DNA of 64,000 nt from Embleya sp040605455 (lineage in GTDB: Bacteria > Actinomycetota > Actinomycetes > Streptomycetales > Streptomycetaceae). Where the stretch lies: positions 1-64,000 of the forward strand of contig NZ_JBEXCV010000014.1 in assembly GCF_040605455.1 (NCBI RefSeq). The letters run 5' to 3'. Below the pieces are notes generated by a model that worked only from the letters and a program-made list of their open reading frames with translations, ran no database searches and was not told where the DNA came from. The number at the start of each line of letters is the position of its first letter. Position 1 is the stretch's first letter. Position numbers and translations under genes: made by a program. Shown piece after piece: positions 15,687 to 24,700 of this stretch.

Positions 15687-16874
15687 CTACCGGCGCGCCG
15701 CCACCGACCCCGCCGATCGGGCCCGGGTGACCACCGGCAGGATCGCCTCGGCCAGCTCGGTGACCTCGGCCTCGGTCGTGGTGTGCCCCAGGCTGAACCG
15801 CAGCGAGCCGCGGGCCCGGGCGCTGTCCGCGCCCATCGCGAGCAGTACGTGGCTCGGCTGGGCGACACCCGCCGAGCAGGCCGACCCGGTCGAGCACTCG
15901 ATCCCGCGCGCGTCGAGCAGCAGCAGCAGCGAGTCGCCCTCGCAGCCCGGGAAGGAGAAGTGCGCGTTGCCCGGCAATCGGTGCGCCGGGTCGAGCCGCC
16001 GATCTCCGTTGAGCTGCGCGTCCGGCACCGCCGCCACGATCCGCCGCACCAACTCGTCCCGCAGCGCGCCCACCCGCCGCGCGTACTGTGTCTGTTCGCG
16101 CACCGACTCCTCGGCCGCCACGGCAAGCGCGGCGATCGACGCGGCGTCCAGCGTTCCCGAGCGCACGTCGCGCTCCTGGCCGCCGCCGTGCAGCACCGGC
16201 ACCGGCGTGATACCGCGCCCGAGCACGAGCGCGCCGCAGTTCCCCGGGCCGCCCAGCTTGTGTCCGGTGACCGTCATCGCATCCAGGCCGGCCGCCGAGA
16301 AGTCGACCGGAATCTGGCCGACCGCCTGAACCGCGTCGGAGTGGAACGGGATGCCGAACTCGTGCGCGATCTCGACCAGCTCGGCGATCGGTTCGACCGT
16401 GCCGACCTCATTGTTGGCCCACATCACCGACACCAGCGCCACCGACGCCGGATCGCGTTCGATGGCCACCCGCAGAGTGTCCGGCTGCACCCGCCCGTCG
16501 GTGTCCACGTCGAGCCACTCGACCTCCGCGCCCTCGGCCGACTCCAGCCACAGCACGGGGTCGAGCACGGCGTGGTGCTCCACCGGACTGACGAGTATCC
16601 GCCGCCGCGCCGGGTCCGCCGCGACCCGCGACCAGTAGATCCCCTTGACCGCGAGATTGTCTGCCTCGGTGCCGCCGGCGGTGAAGACGATCTCGCTCGG
16701 TCGCGCACCCAGCGCATGGGCCAGCGACTCGCGGGACTCCTCCACCGTGCGGCGCGCGCGTCGCCCGGACGCGTGCAGCGAGGACGGGTTCCCGAGTCGG
16801 GCAAGCTGTACGGTCATCGCCCGGATTGCCGAAAGGCGCATCGGGGTGGTCGCCGCGTGATCGAAGTAGGCCAT
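15687..16874 (-). CDS. Cysteine desulfurase (IscS/NifS-type, PLP-dependent)
   Basis: This is a 395-residue aminotransferase-fold enzyme that takes sulfur from cysteine as an enzyme-bound persulfide. Markers are the N-terminal YFDHAATTPM, AGGTEADN, VEHHAVLDP, NNEVGT, HSDAVQAVGQ, the PLP lysine in VTGHKLGGPGNCGAL, and the catalytic Cys in STGSACSAGVAQPSH on its mobile loop. Its position directly upstream of mnmA on the same strand points to tRNA thiolation as a main role, with Fe-S cluster work possible. Confidence 0.95.
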   Translation of the reverse strand: MAYFDHAATTPMRLSAIRAMTVQLARLGNPSSLHASGRRARRTVEESRESLAHALGARPSEIVFTAGGTEADNLAVKGIYWSRVAADPARRRILVSPVEHHAVLDPVLWLESAEGAEVEWLDVDTDGRVQPDTLRVAIERDPASVALVSVMWANNEVGTVEPIAELVEIAHEFGIPFHSDAVQAVGQIPVDFSAAGLDAMTVTGHKLGGPGNCGALVLGRGITPVPVLHGGGQERDVRSGTLDAASIAALAVAAEESVREQTQYARRVGALRDELVRRIVAAVPDAQLNGDRRLDPAHRLPGNAHFSFPGCEGDSLLLLLDARGIECSTGSACSAGVAQPSHVLLAMGADSARARGSLRFSLGHTTTEAEVTELAEAILPVVTRARSAGSVAARR

Positions 16875-17241
16875 CGCACTGCGCAGCTTAGTCGGGTACG
16901 CGCGGGCGCCGGCGCGGACGGCCGTACACCCGTCCGTAACGCGGCCCTCCGGGCACGAATCGGCCGAGCCACAAGCGCCGGGACGGCAGCACCGCGCTCA
17001 CGTACGCGACGATTCGCCGGCGCAGGCGCCCGTCCTTCGGATCCGGTTGTCCCGGCTCTGGTGGTCGTAGGTCAACGGCTGCCGGGTCTCCCACACATCC
17101 CGGTGCAACGCGCGCCGAGGCGGATCGGGCACGGTCCACCCTTATGAGTGGCGCATTGCGCCTGCCGGCCGACGACGAAGGCCGGTGCTGCGGGCCGGCG
17201 AAGTCGCCGGAAGAGGGTCGGTACGAGCGCATGCCGCCGGC
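16875..17241. other. 367-bp intergenic region with an unsupported small frame
   Basis: A minus-strand frame of up to 114 codons (16888-17232) ends in a basic segment (RRRIVAYVSAVLPSRRLWLG). It lacks a ribosome-binding site and a recognised domain. I do not call it a gene but it is the only candidate here. Confidence 0.3.
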
Positions 17242-17916
17242 TCACTGCTCCTCGGCGCTGGTGCCCGAGTTCCGGCGCCACGCGCGCGGCGCCCGCCACC
17301 CGCGCCGGAGCGCGAGCACCCGGAGCAGGAACGCGAAGGTCACCGCCGCCGTCGCGGTGACCGGCCCGAACAGGTCGAACTCGATCAGCGCGGCGGTGAT
17401 GCCCGCGCCGAGCAGCGCCGGGAAGGTGTAGATCTCCCGGTCCCAGCGCAGCAGCGTGGGCACTTCGCGCGCCAGCACATCGCGCATCGCGCCGCCGCCG
17501 ACGGCGGTGGTCACCCCGAGCGCGGCGGCCGGGATCGGATTCAGGCCGTACGCGTACGCCTTCGCGGTGCCGGTCACGCAGAACAGGCCGAGCCCGGCCG
17601 CGTCCAGCACGTCGATCGCCGACATGATGCGCTCGACTTGGGGGTGCAGGAAGAAAACCAGGCCCGCGGCGAGCAGTGGAGTGGAGAAGTAGCCGAGATC
17701 GGTGAAGGCCGCCGGTGGCACCGACCCGATGATCACATCGCGTATCACCCCGCCGCCGAGGGCGGTGACCTCGGCGAGCAGGGTGATCCCGATGACGTCG
17801 AAGTTCTTCCGGACGGCCATCAGCGCGCCGGCGGCCGCGAACACGAAGATGCCGATCAGGTCCAGGACCTGTTGCAGCGTGTGGTGGAAGATCTCGGGCG
17901 GCACCTCGGGCGACAT
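17242..17916 (-). CDS. TRIC-family (UPF0126) cation channel protein
   Basis: This 224-residue membrane protein consists of two homologous three-helix halves plus a seventh helix, the hallmark of prokaryotic TRIC channels. Each half carries a Gly-rich kinked helix: TALGGGVIRDVIIG (about residues 50-63) and TAVGGGAMRDVLARE (about 140-153). Family members form trimeric K+/Na+-permeable channels; some were earlier annotated as YicG or glycine transporters. It lies 36 bp beyond the end of the ABC operon on the same strand, so it may share its transcript. Confidence 0.93.
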   Translation of the reverse strand: MSPEVPPEIFHHTLQQVLDLIGIFVFAAAGALMAVRKNFDVIGITLLAEVTALGGGVIRDVIIGSVPPAAFTDLGYFSTPLLAAGLVFFLHPQVERIMSAIDVLDAAGLGLFCVTGTAKAYAYGLNPIPAAALGVTTAVGGGAMRDVLAREVPTLLRWDREIYTFPALLGAGITAALIEFDLFGPVTATAAVTFAFLLRVLALRRGWRAPRAWRRNSGTSAEEQ

Positions 17917-17952
17917 AACGGATGTTCTACACCGCCGGGTACGGCCCGTTAC

Positions 17953-19386
17953 TCACGGGGCAGATGTGGGCGGTGTGTCCTCCCGATCGGGCTTTCCATC
18001 CGGCTTCCCGTCGGCCTTCGCGTCGGTCCTGCCCTCGGCATTCCCGTCGGCCTTCTGCTCGACCTCCGGCGCGGTCTCCGGCTCGGCCTCCACGGCCTCG
18101 GGGGCCGCGTCCGTCGAAGGTGCCTCCGTCGCCGGCGCGTCCTTCGAGAGCGCGTCCTTCGAAGGCGCGTCCGCCGCCGGCTTCACCAGCTCCACCACCT
18201 CGACCGCGCCCTCCCCCGCAGGCACGTTCTCCGGGAAGTGGCAGGCCACCTGGTGCCGTCCGGCGATCTCGGTCAGCGGTGGCTCCTGGGTCTTGCAGAT
18301 GTCCCGCACCTTCCAGCACCGGGTGTGGAACCGGCAGGCCGGCGGCGGGTCCATCGGACTGGGCACGTCGCCCTTGAGCAGGATGCGATCGCGGATCTCG
18401 CGCCGGGCCGGGTCCGGCACCGGGACGGCGGACATCAGGGCGACCGTGTACGGGTGCTTGGGCGAGGAGTAGAGGTCCTCGCGGTCCGCGATCTCGACGA
18501 TCTTGCCGAGGTACATCACCGCGACCCGGTCGCTGGTGTGCCGGACCACCGACAGGTCGTGCGCGATGATCAGGTAGGTCAGCCCGAACTCGCTCTGTAG
18601 GTCGTCCAGCAGGTTGACCACCTGCGCCTGGATGGACACGTCCAGCGCGGACACCGGCTCGTCGGCGACCACCAGCTTGGGTCGCAACGCCAACGCGCGC
18701 GCGATGCCGATCCGCTGGCGCTGGCCGCCGGAGAATTCGTGCGGGTAGCGGTTGTAGTGCTCGGGGCTGAGCCCGACCAGTTCCAAAAGCTCCTGCACGG
18801 CCTTCTTGATGCCGCCCTCGGGGGTGACCTTCTGCAACCGGAACGGCAGCCCGACGATGGTGCCGACGGTGTGCCGGGGGTTCAGCGAGGACTGCGGGTC
18901 CTGGAAGATCATCTGGAAGTCGCGCCGCAGCGGCCGCAGTTGACCGCGAGAGAGTCCGGTGATGTCGCGCCCGCCGAACTCGATGGTGCCCTCGGTGGGC
19001 TCCAGCAGCCGCATCACCATCCGCCCGGTGGTCGACTTGCCACAGCCCGACTCGCCCACCAGACCCAGCGTCTCGCCCTCGCGGATGTCGAAGTCGAGAC
19101 CGTCCACGGCCTTGACCGCGCCTGCTCGGCGCCGGGTGACCCCGGACCGGATCGGGAAATGTTTGCGCAGCCCGCGCACGCGCACCAGCACGTCCCGCTC
19201 CCGCACGGCCGGGGAATCGGCGGCCGCCTCGGCGGCCTGCGCAGCTTTCACGTCGTCTCCCGCTCGGGCGCCCTCGGTCACTTCAGCGTTCCCGTTCCCT
19301 TTGTTTCCGGCCGTGCCACCGGCCGTGTGCCCGTCCATGTGACCGGCCGTGTGCCCGTTCGCTTTCACGTTCGCCGTCTCGCTCAC
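17953..19386 (-). CDS. Peptide/nickel-type ABC transporter ATPase (OppF/DppF-like) with long low-complexity ends
   Basis: This is a 477-residue ATPase. Walker A GESGCGKST, Q-loop FQDPQSSLNPR, signature EFSGGQRQRIGIARAL, Walker B LVVADEPVSALD and the H-loop AHDLSVV are intact. The OppF-type C-terminal CRFHTRCWK..D.C...EP cysteine motif is present. Two features are unusual: about 65 N-terminal residues are low-complexity with repeated GHTAG/GHMDG, and about 85 C-terminal residues are an Ala/Asp/Lys/Glu/Pro-rich tail (DAPSKDALSKDAPATEAPST...). The GTG start overlaps the stop of the partner ATPase by two bases, confirming coupling. It pairs with the 19383-20483 ATPase to drive the importer. Confidence 0.94.
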   Translation of the reverse strand: MSETANVKANGHTAGHMDGHTAGGTAGNKGNGNAEVTEGARAGDDVKAAQAAEAAADSPAVRERDVLVRVRGLRKHFPIRSGVTRRRAGAVKAVDGLDFDIREGETLGLVGESGCGKSTTGRMVMRLLEPTEGTIEFGGRDITGLSRGQLRPLRRDFQMIFQDPQSSLNPRHTVGTIVGLPFRLQKVTPEGGIKKAVQELLELVGLSPEHYNRYPHEFSGGQRQRIGIARALALRPKLVVADEPVSALDVSIQAQVVNLLDDLQSEFGLTYLIIAHDLSVVRHTSDRVAVMYLGKIVEIADREDLYSSPKHPYTVALMSAVPVPDPARREIRDRILLKGDVPSPMDPPPACRFHTRCWKVRDICKTQEPPLTEIAGRHQVACHFPENVPAGEGAVEVVELVKPAADAPSKDALSKDAPATEAPSTDAAPEAVEAEPETAPEVEQKADGNAEGRTDAKADGKPDGKPDREDTPPTSAP

Positions 19387-20483
19387 AGGCGCGGCCTGAT
19401 GTCCTCGGTCCAGATCCGCTCGCGCTCCTGGATGTCCAGGTGGCATGCGGTCCGGTGGCCCGGCTCGATCTCGAGCAGTCGGGGGACCTCGGTCTTCTCG
19501 CGCCCGTCGTTGTGGTCCGCGTACGGGCAGCGGGTGCGGAACGCGCAGCCCGAGGGCAGCGAGATCAGGCTCGGCGGGCTGCCCTTGATCGGCATCAGCC
19601 GGTCCTGGCGGTCCCGGTCGAGCCGGGTCAGCGAGCCCAACAGGCCCCACGTGTAGGGGTGTCGGGGCTGCTCGAACAGGGTCCGCGAGGGGCCGTGCTC
19701 GACCGCCCGACCGGCGTACATCACCAGCACGTCGTCGGCGAGCTCGGCGACCACACCCAGGTCGTGCGTGATCATCACCACCGCGGAGTTGAACTCCCGC
19801 TGCAGGTCCCGGATCAGGTCCAGGATCTGGGCCTGCACGGTGACGTCCAGCGCGGTGGTCGGCTCGTCCGCGATCAACAGTTCCGGGTCGCAGCTGAGCG
19901 CCATCGCGATCATCGCGCGCTGGCGCATGCCGCCGGAGAACTGGTGCGGATAGTCGTCCACGCGCCGGTCGGGACGCGGGATGCCGACCCGGCCGAGCAG
20001 GTCGATCGCGTGCGTGCGGGCCTGCTTGGCGGAAACCTCGTTGTGCACCTGGTAGGCCTCGATGATCTGGTGGCCCACTGTGTAGTACGGGTGCATCGAG
20101 GACATCGGGTCCTGGAAGATCATCGCCATTCGACGGCCGCGCATCAGCCGGACCTGCTCGGGCGTCGAGCGCACCAACTCCTGTCCGTCCAGCCAGATTT
20201 CGCCGCCTATTCGGGCGCTGGTGTTGCCGTGCAGGCCCATGATCGCCAGCGAGGTGACGCTCTTGCCGGAGCCGGATTCGCCGACGATGCCCAGGGTGCG
20301 CCCGCGCCGGAGCGAGAAGTCCACCCCGTCGACGCTGCGCACCAAGCCGTCGTCGGTGGGGAAGTGCACGGTGAGACCGCGCACTTCCAGGAAGTTGTCG
20401 GCCTCCGGCGGCGGGCCGGCCGGGGCGAGCTCGGGTATATCGGCCGCGGTGTCCCGCTTGCGGCGCGGTAGCAATCTGGGCAT
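19383..20483 (-). CDS. Peptide/nickel-type ABC transporter ATPase (OppD/DppD-like)
   Basis: This is a 366-residue protein with Walker A GESGSGKSV, Q-loop FQDPMSSMHPYY, signature QFSGGMRQRAMIAMAL, Walker B LLIADEPTTALD and H-loop THDLGVVAEL. The C-terminal CAFRTRCPYADHND...CH cysteine cluster is typical of the OppD/DppD group. The ATG overlaps the preceding permease stop (TGATG). With the neighbouring OppF-like ATPase it forms the nucleotide-binding heterodimer of a peptide-type importer. Confidence 0.95.
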   Translation of the reverse strand: MPRLLPRRKRDTAADIPELAPAGPPPEADNFLEVRGLTVHFPTDDGLVRSVDGVDFSLRRGRTLGIVGESGSGKSVTSLAIMGLHGNTSARIGGEIWLDGQELVRSTPEQVRLMRGRRMAMIFQDPMSSMHPYYTVGHQIIEAYQVHNEVSAKQARTHAIDLLGRVGIPRPDRRVDDYPHQFSGGMRQRAMIAMALSCDPELLIADEPTTALDVTVQAQILDLIRDLQREFNSAVVMITHDLGVVAELADDVLVMYAGRAVEHGPSRTLFEQPRHPYTWGLLGSLTRLDRDRQDRLMPIKGSPPSLISLPSGCAFRTRCPYADHNDGREKTEVPRLLEIEPGHRTACHLDIQERERIWTEDIRPRL

Positions 20484-21490
20484 CAGGTCCTCACCCGGGG
20501 ATCGACGACCGCGTAGAGCAGGTCCACGACGAGGTTGGCCAGGATCACGAAGATGGCGGCGATCATCGTCACGCCGAGCACTTCGGGCAGATCCTGTTGC
20601 GTGATCGCCTCGACGGCGAACTTGCCGATTCCGTCGAGCGAATAGACCTGTTCGGTCAGGATCGCGCCGCCCAGGAGCAGGCCGACGTCCATGCCGAAGA
20701 TGGTCAGGATCGGCGTGAGCGCCGCGCGCAGCCCGTGTTTGACGATGACGTCCCGTTCGCGCAGGCCCTTGGCCCGCGCGGTGCGGATGTAGTCCTCGCT
20801 CATCGTTTCGAGCATGCCGGCGCGGGTGAGTCGGGCGTACAGCGCCGCGTACAGGAACGCCAGGGTCAGCCAGGGCAGGATCAGGTTCCAGGCCCAGCTG
20901 CCGGGATTGTCGAAGAACGGCACGTAGTGCACGCCCTTGAAGATCGGCCATTGATAACTGAACAACGCCAGTGCCACCAGGCCGGTGAAGAACGGTGGCA
21001 GGGACACTCCCGCGAGCGCGAAGCCCATCGAGAAGCGGTCCCAGAGGCTGCCGCGTTTGAGCGCCGAGATCACCCCGATCGACACGCCCGCGAGCAGCCA
21101 GATCACCGCGGCGCCCGCGGCCAGCGACAGCGTGACCGGGATCCGGTCCTGCAACCGCGGCCACACCTCCAGGTTGTTGCGGAAGGAGAAGCCCAGGCAC
21201 GGCGGCGCACAGTGCACCTTGCGTACGCCGGTGTCGTAGTCCTTGCCGGCGATCATGCCCTTGACGAATTTGCCGTACTGCTCGGGCACCGACTTGTCCA
21301 GCCCGAGACTGTGCTTTACCTGCGAAATCGCCTGCGGGCTGGGCGATTTGCCGACATACCGCGCGGCGAGTTGGTCGCTTGTGGCGCCTCCCAGACGCGG
21401 AATGAGGAAGAAGATGGCGAAGACCGCCATGGTGACGATCAACAGGAGCACCACCGCTCCCGCCAGTCGCCTGAGCAGATAGAAAATCAT
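20483..21490 (-). CDS. Peptide-type ABC transporter permease (OppB/DppB-like)
   Basis: This is a 335-residue membrane protein. It has the N-terminal helix MIFYLLRRLAGAVVLLLIVT typical of OppB/DppB, then a large outside loop with a Cys pair (HCAPPCLG), then five further helices. The EAA loop appears as EDYIRTARAKGLRERDVIVKHGLR and the C-terminus ends in LLYAVVDPRVR. It sits 102 bp downstream of the binding-protein gene, separated by a strong hairpin (21506-21544), and overlaps the next ATPase gene. Confidence 0.95.
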   Translation of the reverse strand: MIFYLLRRLAGAVVLLLIVTMAVFAIFFLIPRLGGATSDQLAARYVGKSPSPQAISQVKHSLGLDKSVPEQYGKFVKGMIAGKDYDTGVRKVHCAPPCLGFSFRNNLEVWPRLQDRIPVTLSLAAGAAVIWLLAGVSIGVISALKRGSLWDRFSMGFALAGVSLPPFFTGLVALALFSYQWPIFKGVHYVPFFDNPGSWAWNLILPWLTLAFLYAALYARLTRAGMLETMSEDYIRTARAKGLRERDVIVKHGLRAALTPILTIFGMDVGLLLGGAILTEQVYSLDGIGKFAVEAITQQDLPEVLGVTMIAAIFVILANLVVDLLYAVVDPRVRT

Positions 21491-21505
21491 GAGCCGGCGA
21501 CCCGG

Positions 21506-21544
21506 TCCGGTGCGGGGAGCGGGATCACCACTCCCCGCACCGGA
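21506..21544 (-). terminator. Intra-operon hairpin between binding protein and permease
   Basis: A 14-bp perfect stem, TCCGGTGCGGGGAG (21506-21519) with its complement at 21531-21544, and an 11-base loop. It lies 49 bp after the binding-protein stop. Such hairpins protect the upstream message or partly terminate, giving more binding protein than permease. Confidence 0.7.
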
Positions 21545-21592
21545 ACTGACGGGCCTTCACCTCTCCTTCGGGCTACTGACCTCGTCGCAGGC

Positions 21593-23359
21593 TTACTGGA
21601 TACCGATGTTGAGGTAGTCGTACATCCCGGAGTACGCGGGCGTGACGACCAGGTTGGTCACGTTCGGCGGGCGGTAGAGCAGCGACTTGGTCCATGCGAA
21701 CGGAACCATCACCGCCGACTCCATGACCTTCTGGTCCAACTGCTGCCAGATGCCCGCGCTCGCGTTCGGGTCGATCGTGCGGGTGGCCTGGTCGATCAGA
21801 CCGTTGACCGCCGGGTCGTTCAGCTCGGACAGGTTCGTGCCACCGGCGGGCTTGATCGCCCGGCCGTCCACGATCTGCTGGAAGAAGCCGAACTGGGTCG
21901 GGAAGTCGGGACCCCACTGCATGAACATGATGCCGACCTTGTTGTCCGCCACCCACTTGGGCACACCGGCGAACTGGGTGAAGTAGTCACCCGAGGGGTA
22001 CTGGCGGATCTCGATCTTGATGCCGACCTTGGCGAGCGCGTTCTGCACCGACGTGGCGCCCGCGACCTCCTTGGGCCGGTTGCTGCGCGCGGTGAGCACG
22101 GTGCTGAAGCCGTCCGGCTTGCCGCACTGCTTGAGCTCGTCCTTGGCCTTGGCCACGTCACCGGTGTGCTTGTCGCCGTTGGGGTACATGTCGGCGACCT
22201 TGGAACCGGCCAGCGTCGGCGGCATCAGGTTCGTCGCGATGTCGGCGCCGACCTCACCGCCGACCGCGCGCTGCATCTGCGCCTTGTTCACCGCGTACTG
22301 CACGGCACGCCGGCAGTGCACGTTGTCGAACGGCGGGGTCTTCGAGCTGATCGCGAGGTACGCCAGCGCACCGGAGACCGCGTCGTCCGAGTTCGCGGCG
22401 AGCTTCTCGTCGGTCAGGATCTTGTTCTGCGCGGCGGCCTGGACACCGGTACCGACCACGTCGAGCTGCGCGGTGTTGGCGAAGAGCCGGTTGTCGACGT
22501 CGTTCGCGTCCTGCTTCTCCAGGAGCTCGATCCGGTCCGGCAGCGCCTTGCGCAGCGGGTCGGTGCTCGGGTCCCAGTTCGGGTTGCGGACCAGGTTGAC
22601 CGCCTTGCCGGGCTCGTACTGGCCGTCGACCATGTACGCGCCGGAGGCGAGGGGGTGCTTGACGTACTCCTTGCCGGTGTCCTTGGCGCGCGGTACCGGC
22701 GCGGTCTGCGGGAGCGCGGCGAGGTAGTTGAAGTCCGCGAACGGCTCCTTCATCTTGAAGATGATGGTGTAGTCGTCCGGCGTCTCGATCGCGCTCAGGC
22801 CCTGCTTGTCCGCGGAGTCCTTGTACGGGCCCTTGTAGGTGCCGTCCGGGTCCAGGTACTGGGTGAAGTACGCCGGGCCGTTGGGCAGGATCTCCTTGTC
22901 GAAGGTCCGCTCGACCGCGTACTTGACGTCCGCGGCCTTGACCTCGGTGCCGTCCTCGTACTTGACGCCCTTGCGCAGGTGGTACGTCCAGGTCTTGCCG
23001 CCGTCGTCGGTCTTGCCCACCTCGGTGGCCAGGTCCGGCGCGAACTCGTAGCTCGCGTTGCCCGGGGCGGGCTTGAAGGTCAGCAGCGGACGGGCCATCA
23101 GCCGGGAGAAGTTCCAGGCCGAGGCGTAGTACATGTCGCCCGGGTCGAGCGAGTCGAACTTGTCCGAGCTGACCAGCTTGAGCGTGCCGCCCTTCTTGGT
23201 CGACTGGTTGACGACCTCGGTGATGGCCTTGTTGCTCGGCGAGTACTTCTTCTTCGAGCCGCCGCCACCACCGCCACACGCGGTTGCGGCCATCGCGGTG
23301 ACCGCAACGACGCCGATCAGCGCTTGGGCCCTGCGCCTGCGAGTTACCGGGTGTTTCAT
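21593..23359 (-). CDS. Peptide-type ABC transporter substrate-binding lipoprotein (SBP family 5)
   Basis: This is a 588-residue lipoprotein. The signal sequence (RRRRAQALIGVVAVTAMAATAC) ends in a lipobox-like AATAC with Cys at residue 28, followed by a Gly-rich tether and a Lys patch. SBP_bac_5 hallmarks are LDPGDMYYASAWNFSRLMARPL, the TWTYHLRKGVKYEDGTEVKAADV block and CRRAVQYAVNKAQMQRAVGG. It would capture oligopeptides or another small ligand outside the membrane; the ligand is not predictable. The ATG at 23359 has GAGG upstream. It is the second gene of the operon, after the DppC-like permease. Confidence 0.95.
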   Translation of the reverse strand: MKHPVTRRRRAQALIGVVAVTAMAATACGGGGGGSKKKYSPSNKAITEVVNQSTKKGGTLKLVSSDKFDSLDPGDMYYASAWNFSRLMARPLLTFKPAPGNASYEFAPDLATEVGKTDDGGKTWTYHLRKGVKYEDGTEVKAADVKYAVERTFDKEILPNGPAYFTQYLDPDGTYKGPYKDSADKQGLSAIETPDDYTIIFKMKEPFADFNYLAALPQTAPVPRAKDTGKEYVKHPLASGAYMVDGQYEPGKAVNLVRNPNWDPSTDPLRKALPDRIELLEKQDANDVDNRLFANTAQLDVVGTGVQAAAQNKILTDEKLAANSDDAVSGALAYLAISSKTPPFDNVHCRRAVQYAVNKAQMQRAVGGEVGADIATNLMPPTLAGSKVADMYPNGDKHTGDVAKAKDELKQCGKPDGFSTVLTARSNRPKEVAGATSVQNALAKVGIKIEIRQYPSGDYFTQFAGVPKWVADNKVGIMFMQWGPDFPTQFGFFQQIVDGRAIKPAGGTNLSELNDPAVNGLIDQATRTIDPNASAGIWQQLDQKVMESAVMVPFAWTKSLLYRPPNVTNLVVTPAYSGMYDYLNIGIQ

Positions 23360-23396
23360 CGCTGGTCGTGCCTCCTCGTGGGGACTTGCGGGATAT

Positions 23397-24392
23397 TCAG
23401 CGGCTGCGTGGGTCGAGGGCGTCTCGAAGCCCGTCGCCGAGCAGGTTGAACGCGAGCACGGTGATGAAGATCGTGACTCCGGGGACGACCATGAACATCG
23501 GTGCGTCCTCGTACCGGGAGGTGGCGCGCGCGAGCATGCCACCCCACGAGGCGGTGGGTTCTTGAACGCCGACCCCCAGGTACGAAAGGGCGGCCTCGAA
23601 CAGGATGTTGGTCGGGATCAGCAGCGTGGAGTACACCAGGATCGGACCGACCAGGTTCGGCAGCAGTTCCTTGAAGATGATGTGCCGATCGGTGGCCCCG
23701 AGGCTGCGGGCCGCCTCGACGAACTCCCGCTCGCGCAGCGACAACGTCTGGCCGCGCACGATGCGGGCGATGTAGGGCCAGCTGAAGAAGCCGATCACGA
23801 AGATCAGCACGGTGACCCGGAGCGTGTCGCCCTTCATGCCGAACGCCTCGCCCTGGAGGCTGCTGCCGATCGCGATCGCGAACAGGAGCAGCGGGAAGGC
23901 CAGGAAGACGTCCATCGCGCGGCTGATCAGCGCGTCGACCCAGCCGCCGAAGTAGCCCGCCACGGTACCCAGTACGACGCCTATGACCACCGACAGGAGC
24001 GTGGCGAGGAAGGCCACGAGCATCGAGATGCGGGCGCCGTAGACGATGCGCGAGAAGATGTCCCGGCCGTTGACCGGCTCCAGACCCAGCGGATGGTCCC
24101 AACTGGCACCACCGAAGCTGCCATTGGGAATGTTCAACACCGGGTCGAGCAGATCGTCGTGGTACTCGGCGGGATCGCCGCCGACGAAGGAGGTGATCAC
24201 CGGGGCGAAGATCGCCACGAGGACCATGAAGATGATCACCACGCCACCGGCCATCGCGACCTTGTCGCGACGGAATCGGGCCCACGCGATCTGGCCGAGG
24301 GAACGACCCTCGATGCGTACGCCGGCGGACTCGGCGATCGCTTCGGGGTGCGCCTCTCGGGCCACACCGGTGGTCTCGATCGGTGCCGTCAT
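23397..24392 (-). CDS. Peptide-type ABC transporter permease (OppC/DppC-like), first gene of the operon
   Basis: This is a 331-residue membrane protein. The N-terminal OppC_N segment (GQIAWARFRRDKVAMAGGVVI) and HPLGLEPVNGRDIFSRIVYGAR are typical, followed by helices and the EAA motif EREFVEAARSLGATDRHIIFKELLPN, ending GDGLRDALDPRSR. The ATG at 24392 is preceded by GGGAGGG. The gene order (C-type permease, binding protein, B-type permease, two ATPases) is not the canonical A-B-C-D-F order. Confidence 0.94.
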   Translation of the reverse strand: MTAPIETTGVAREAHPEAIAESAGVRIEGRSLGQIAWARFRRDKVAMAGGVVIIFMVLVAIFAPVITSFVGGDPAEYHDDLLDPVLNIPNGSFGGASWDHPLGLEPVNGRDIFSRIVYGARISMLVAFLATLLSVVIGVVLGTVAGYFGGWVDALISRAMDVFLAFPLLLFAIAIGSSLQGEAFGMKGDTLRVTVLIFVIGFFSWPYIARIVRGQTLSLREREFVEAARSLGATDRHIIFKELLPNLVGPILVYSTLLIPTNILFEAALSYLGVGVQEPTASWGGMLARATSRYEDAPMFMVVPGVTIFITVLAFNLLGDGLRDALDPRSR

Positions 24393-24700
24393 GGATCGAC
24401 CCTCCCCGCTCACGGATGCGACGGCGGCTCGGGATCGCCGATCCCGTCGCCATACCCGGCATTGCGATCCCGATGATCTTCGGGATCTGTCGTCCGGGTG
24501 AGACTCCTCCGTGACGGGGGGCACCAACAGGGGTCGAGGGATACCTTTACTGAACCGTGATTACGGCGACACGATTCACGGGTTGATCCGCGTAGATCGG
24601 TCACGAAATCACAACAAGGCAGTGGTTGATGACGTGACGTCAGTTTTTTGGGGGCATCAGTGCCTGTTACCCCCTCCCGCCACTGTGTGCCGATCTTCGT
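24393..24700. other. 308-bp region upstream of the ABC operon with palindromic motifs
   Basis: Contains an AT-richer 24540-24660 segment that probably carries the operon promoter on the minus strand. It includes CCGTGA/TCACGG (24555-24560, 24576-24581) and the palindrome at 24630-24642. I could not assign -35 and -10 boxes with confidence. Confidence 0.4.
24630..24642. promoter_or_regulatory. Perfect 13-bp palindrome TGACGTGACGTCA
   Basis: Two six-base arms, TGACGT and ACGTCA, around a central G. It lies about 240 bp upstream of the ABC permease start and about 60 bp after the SseB-like gene stop. It could be an operator; the regulator is unknown. Confidence 0.35.
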
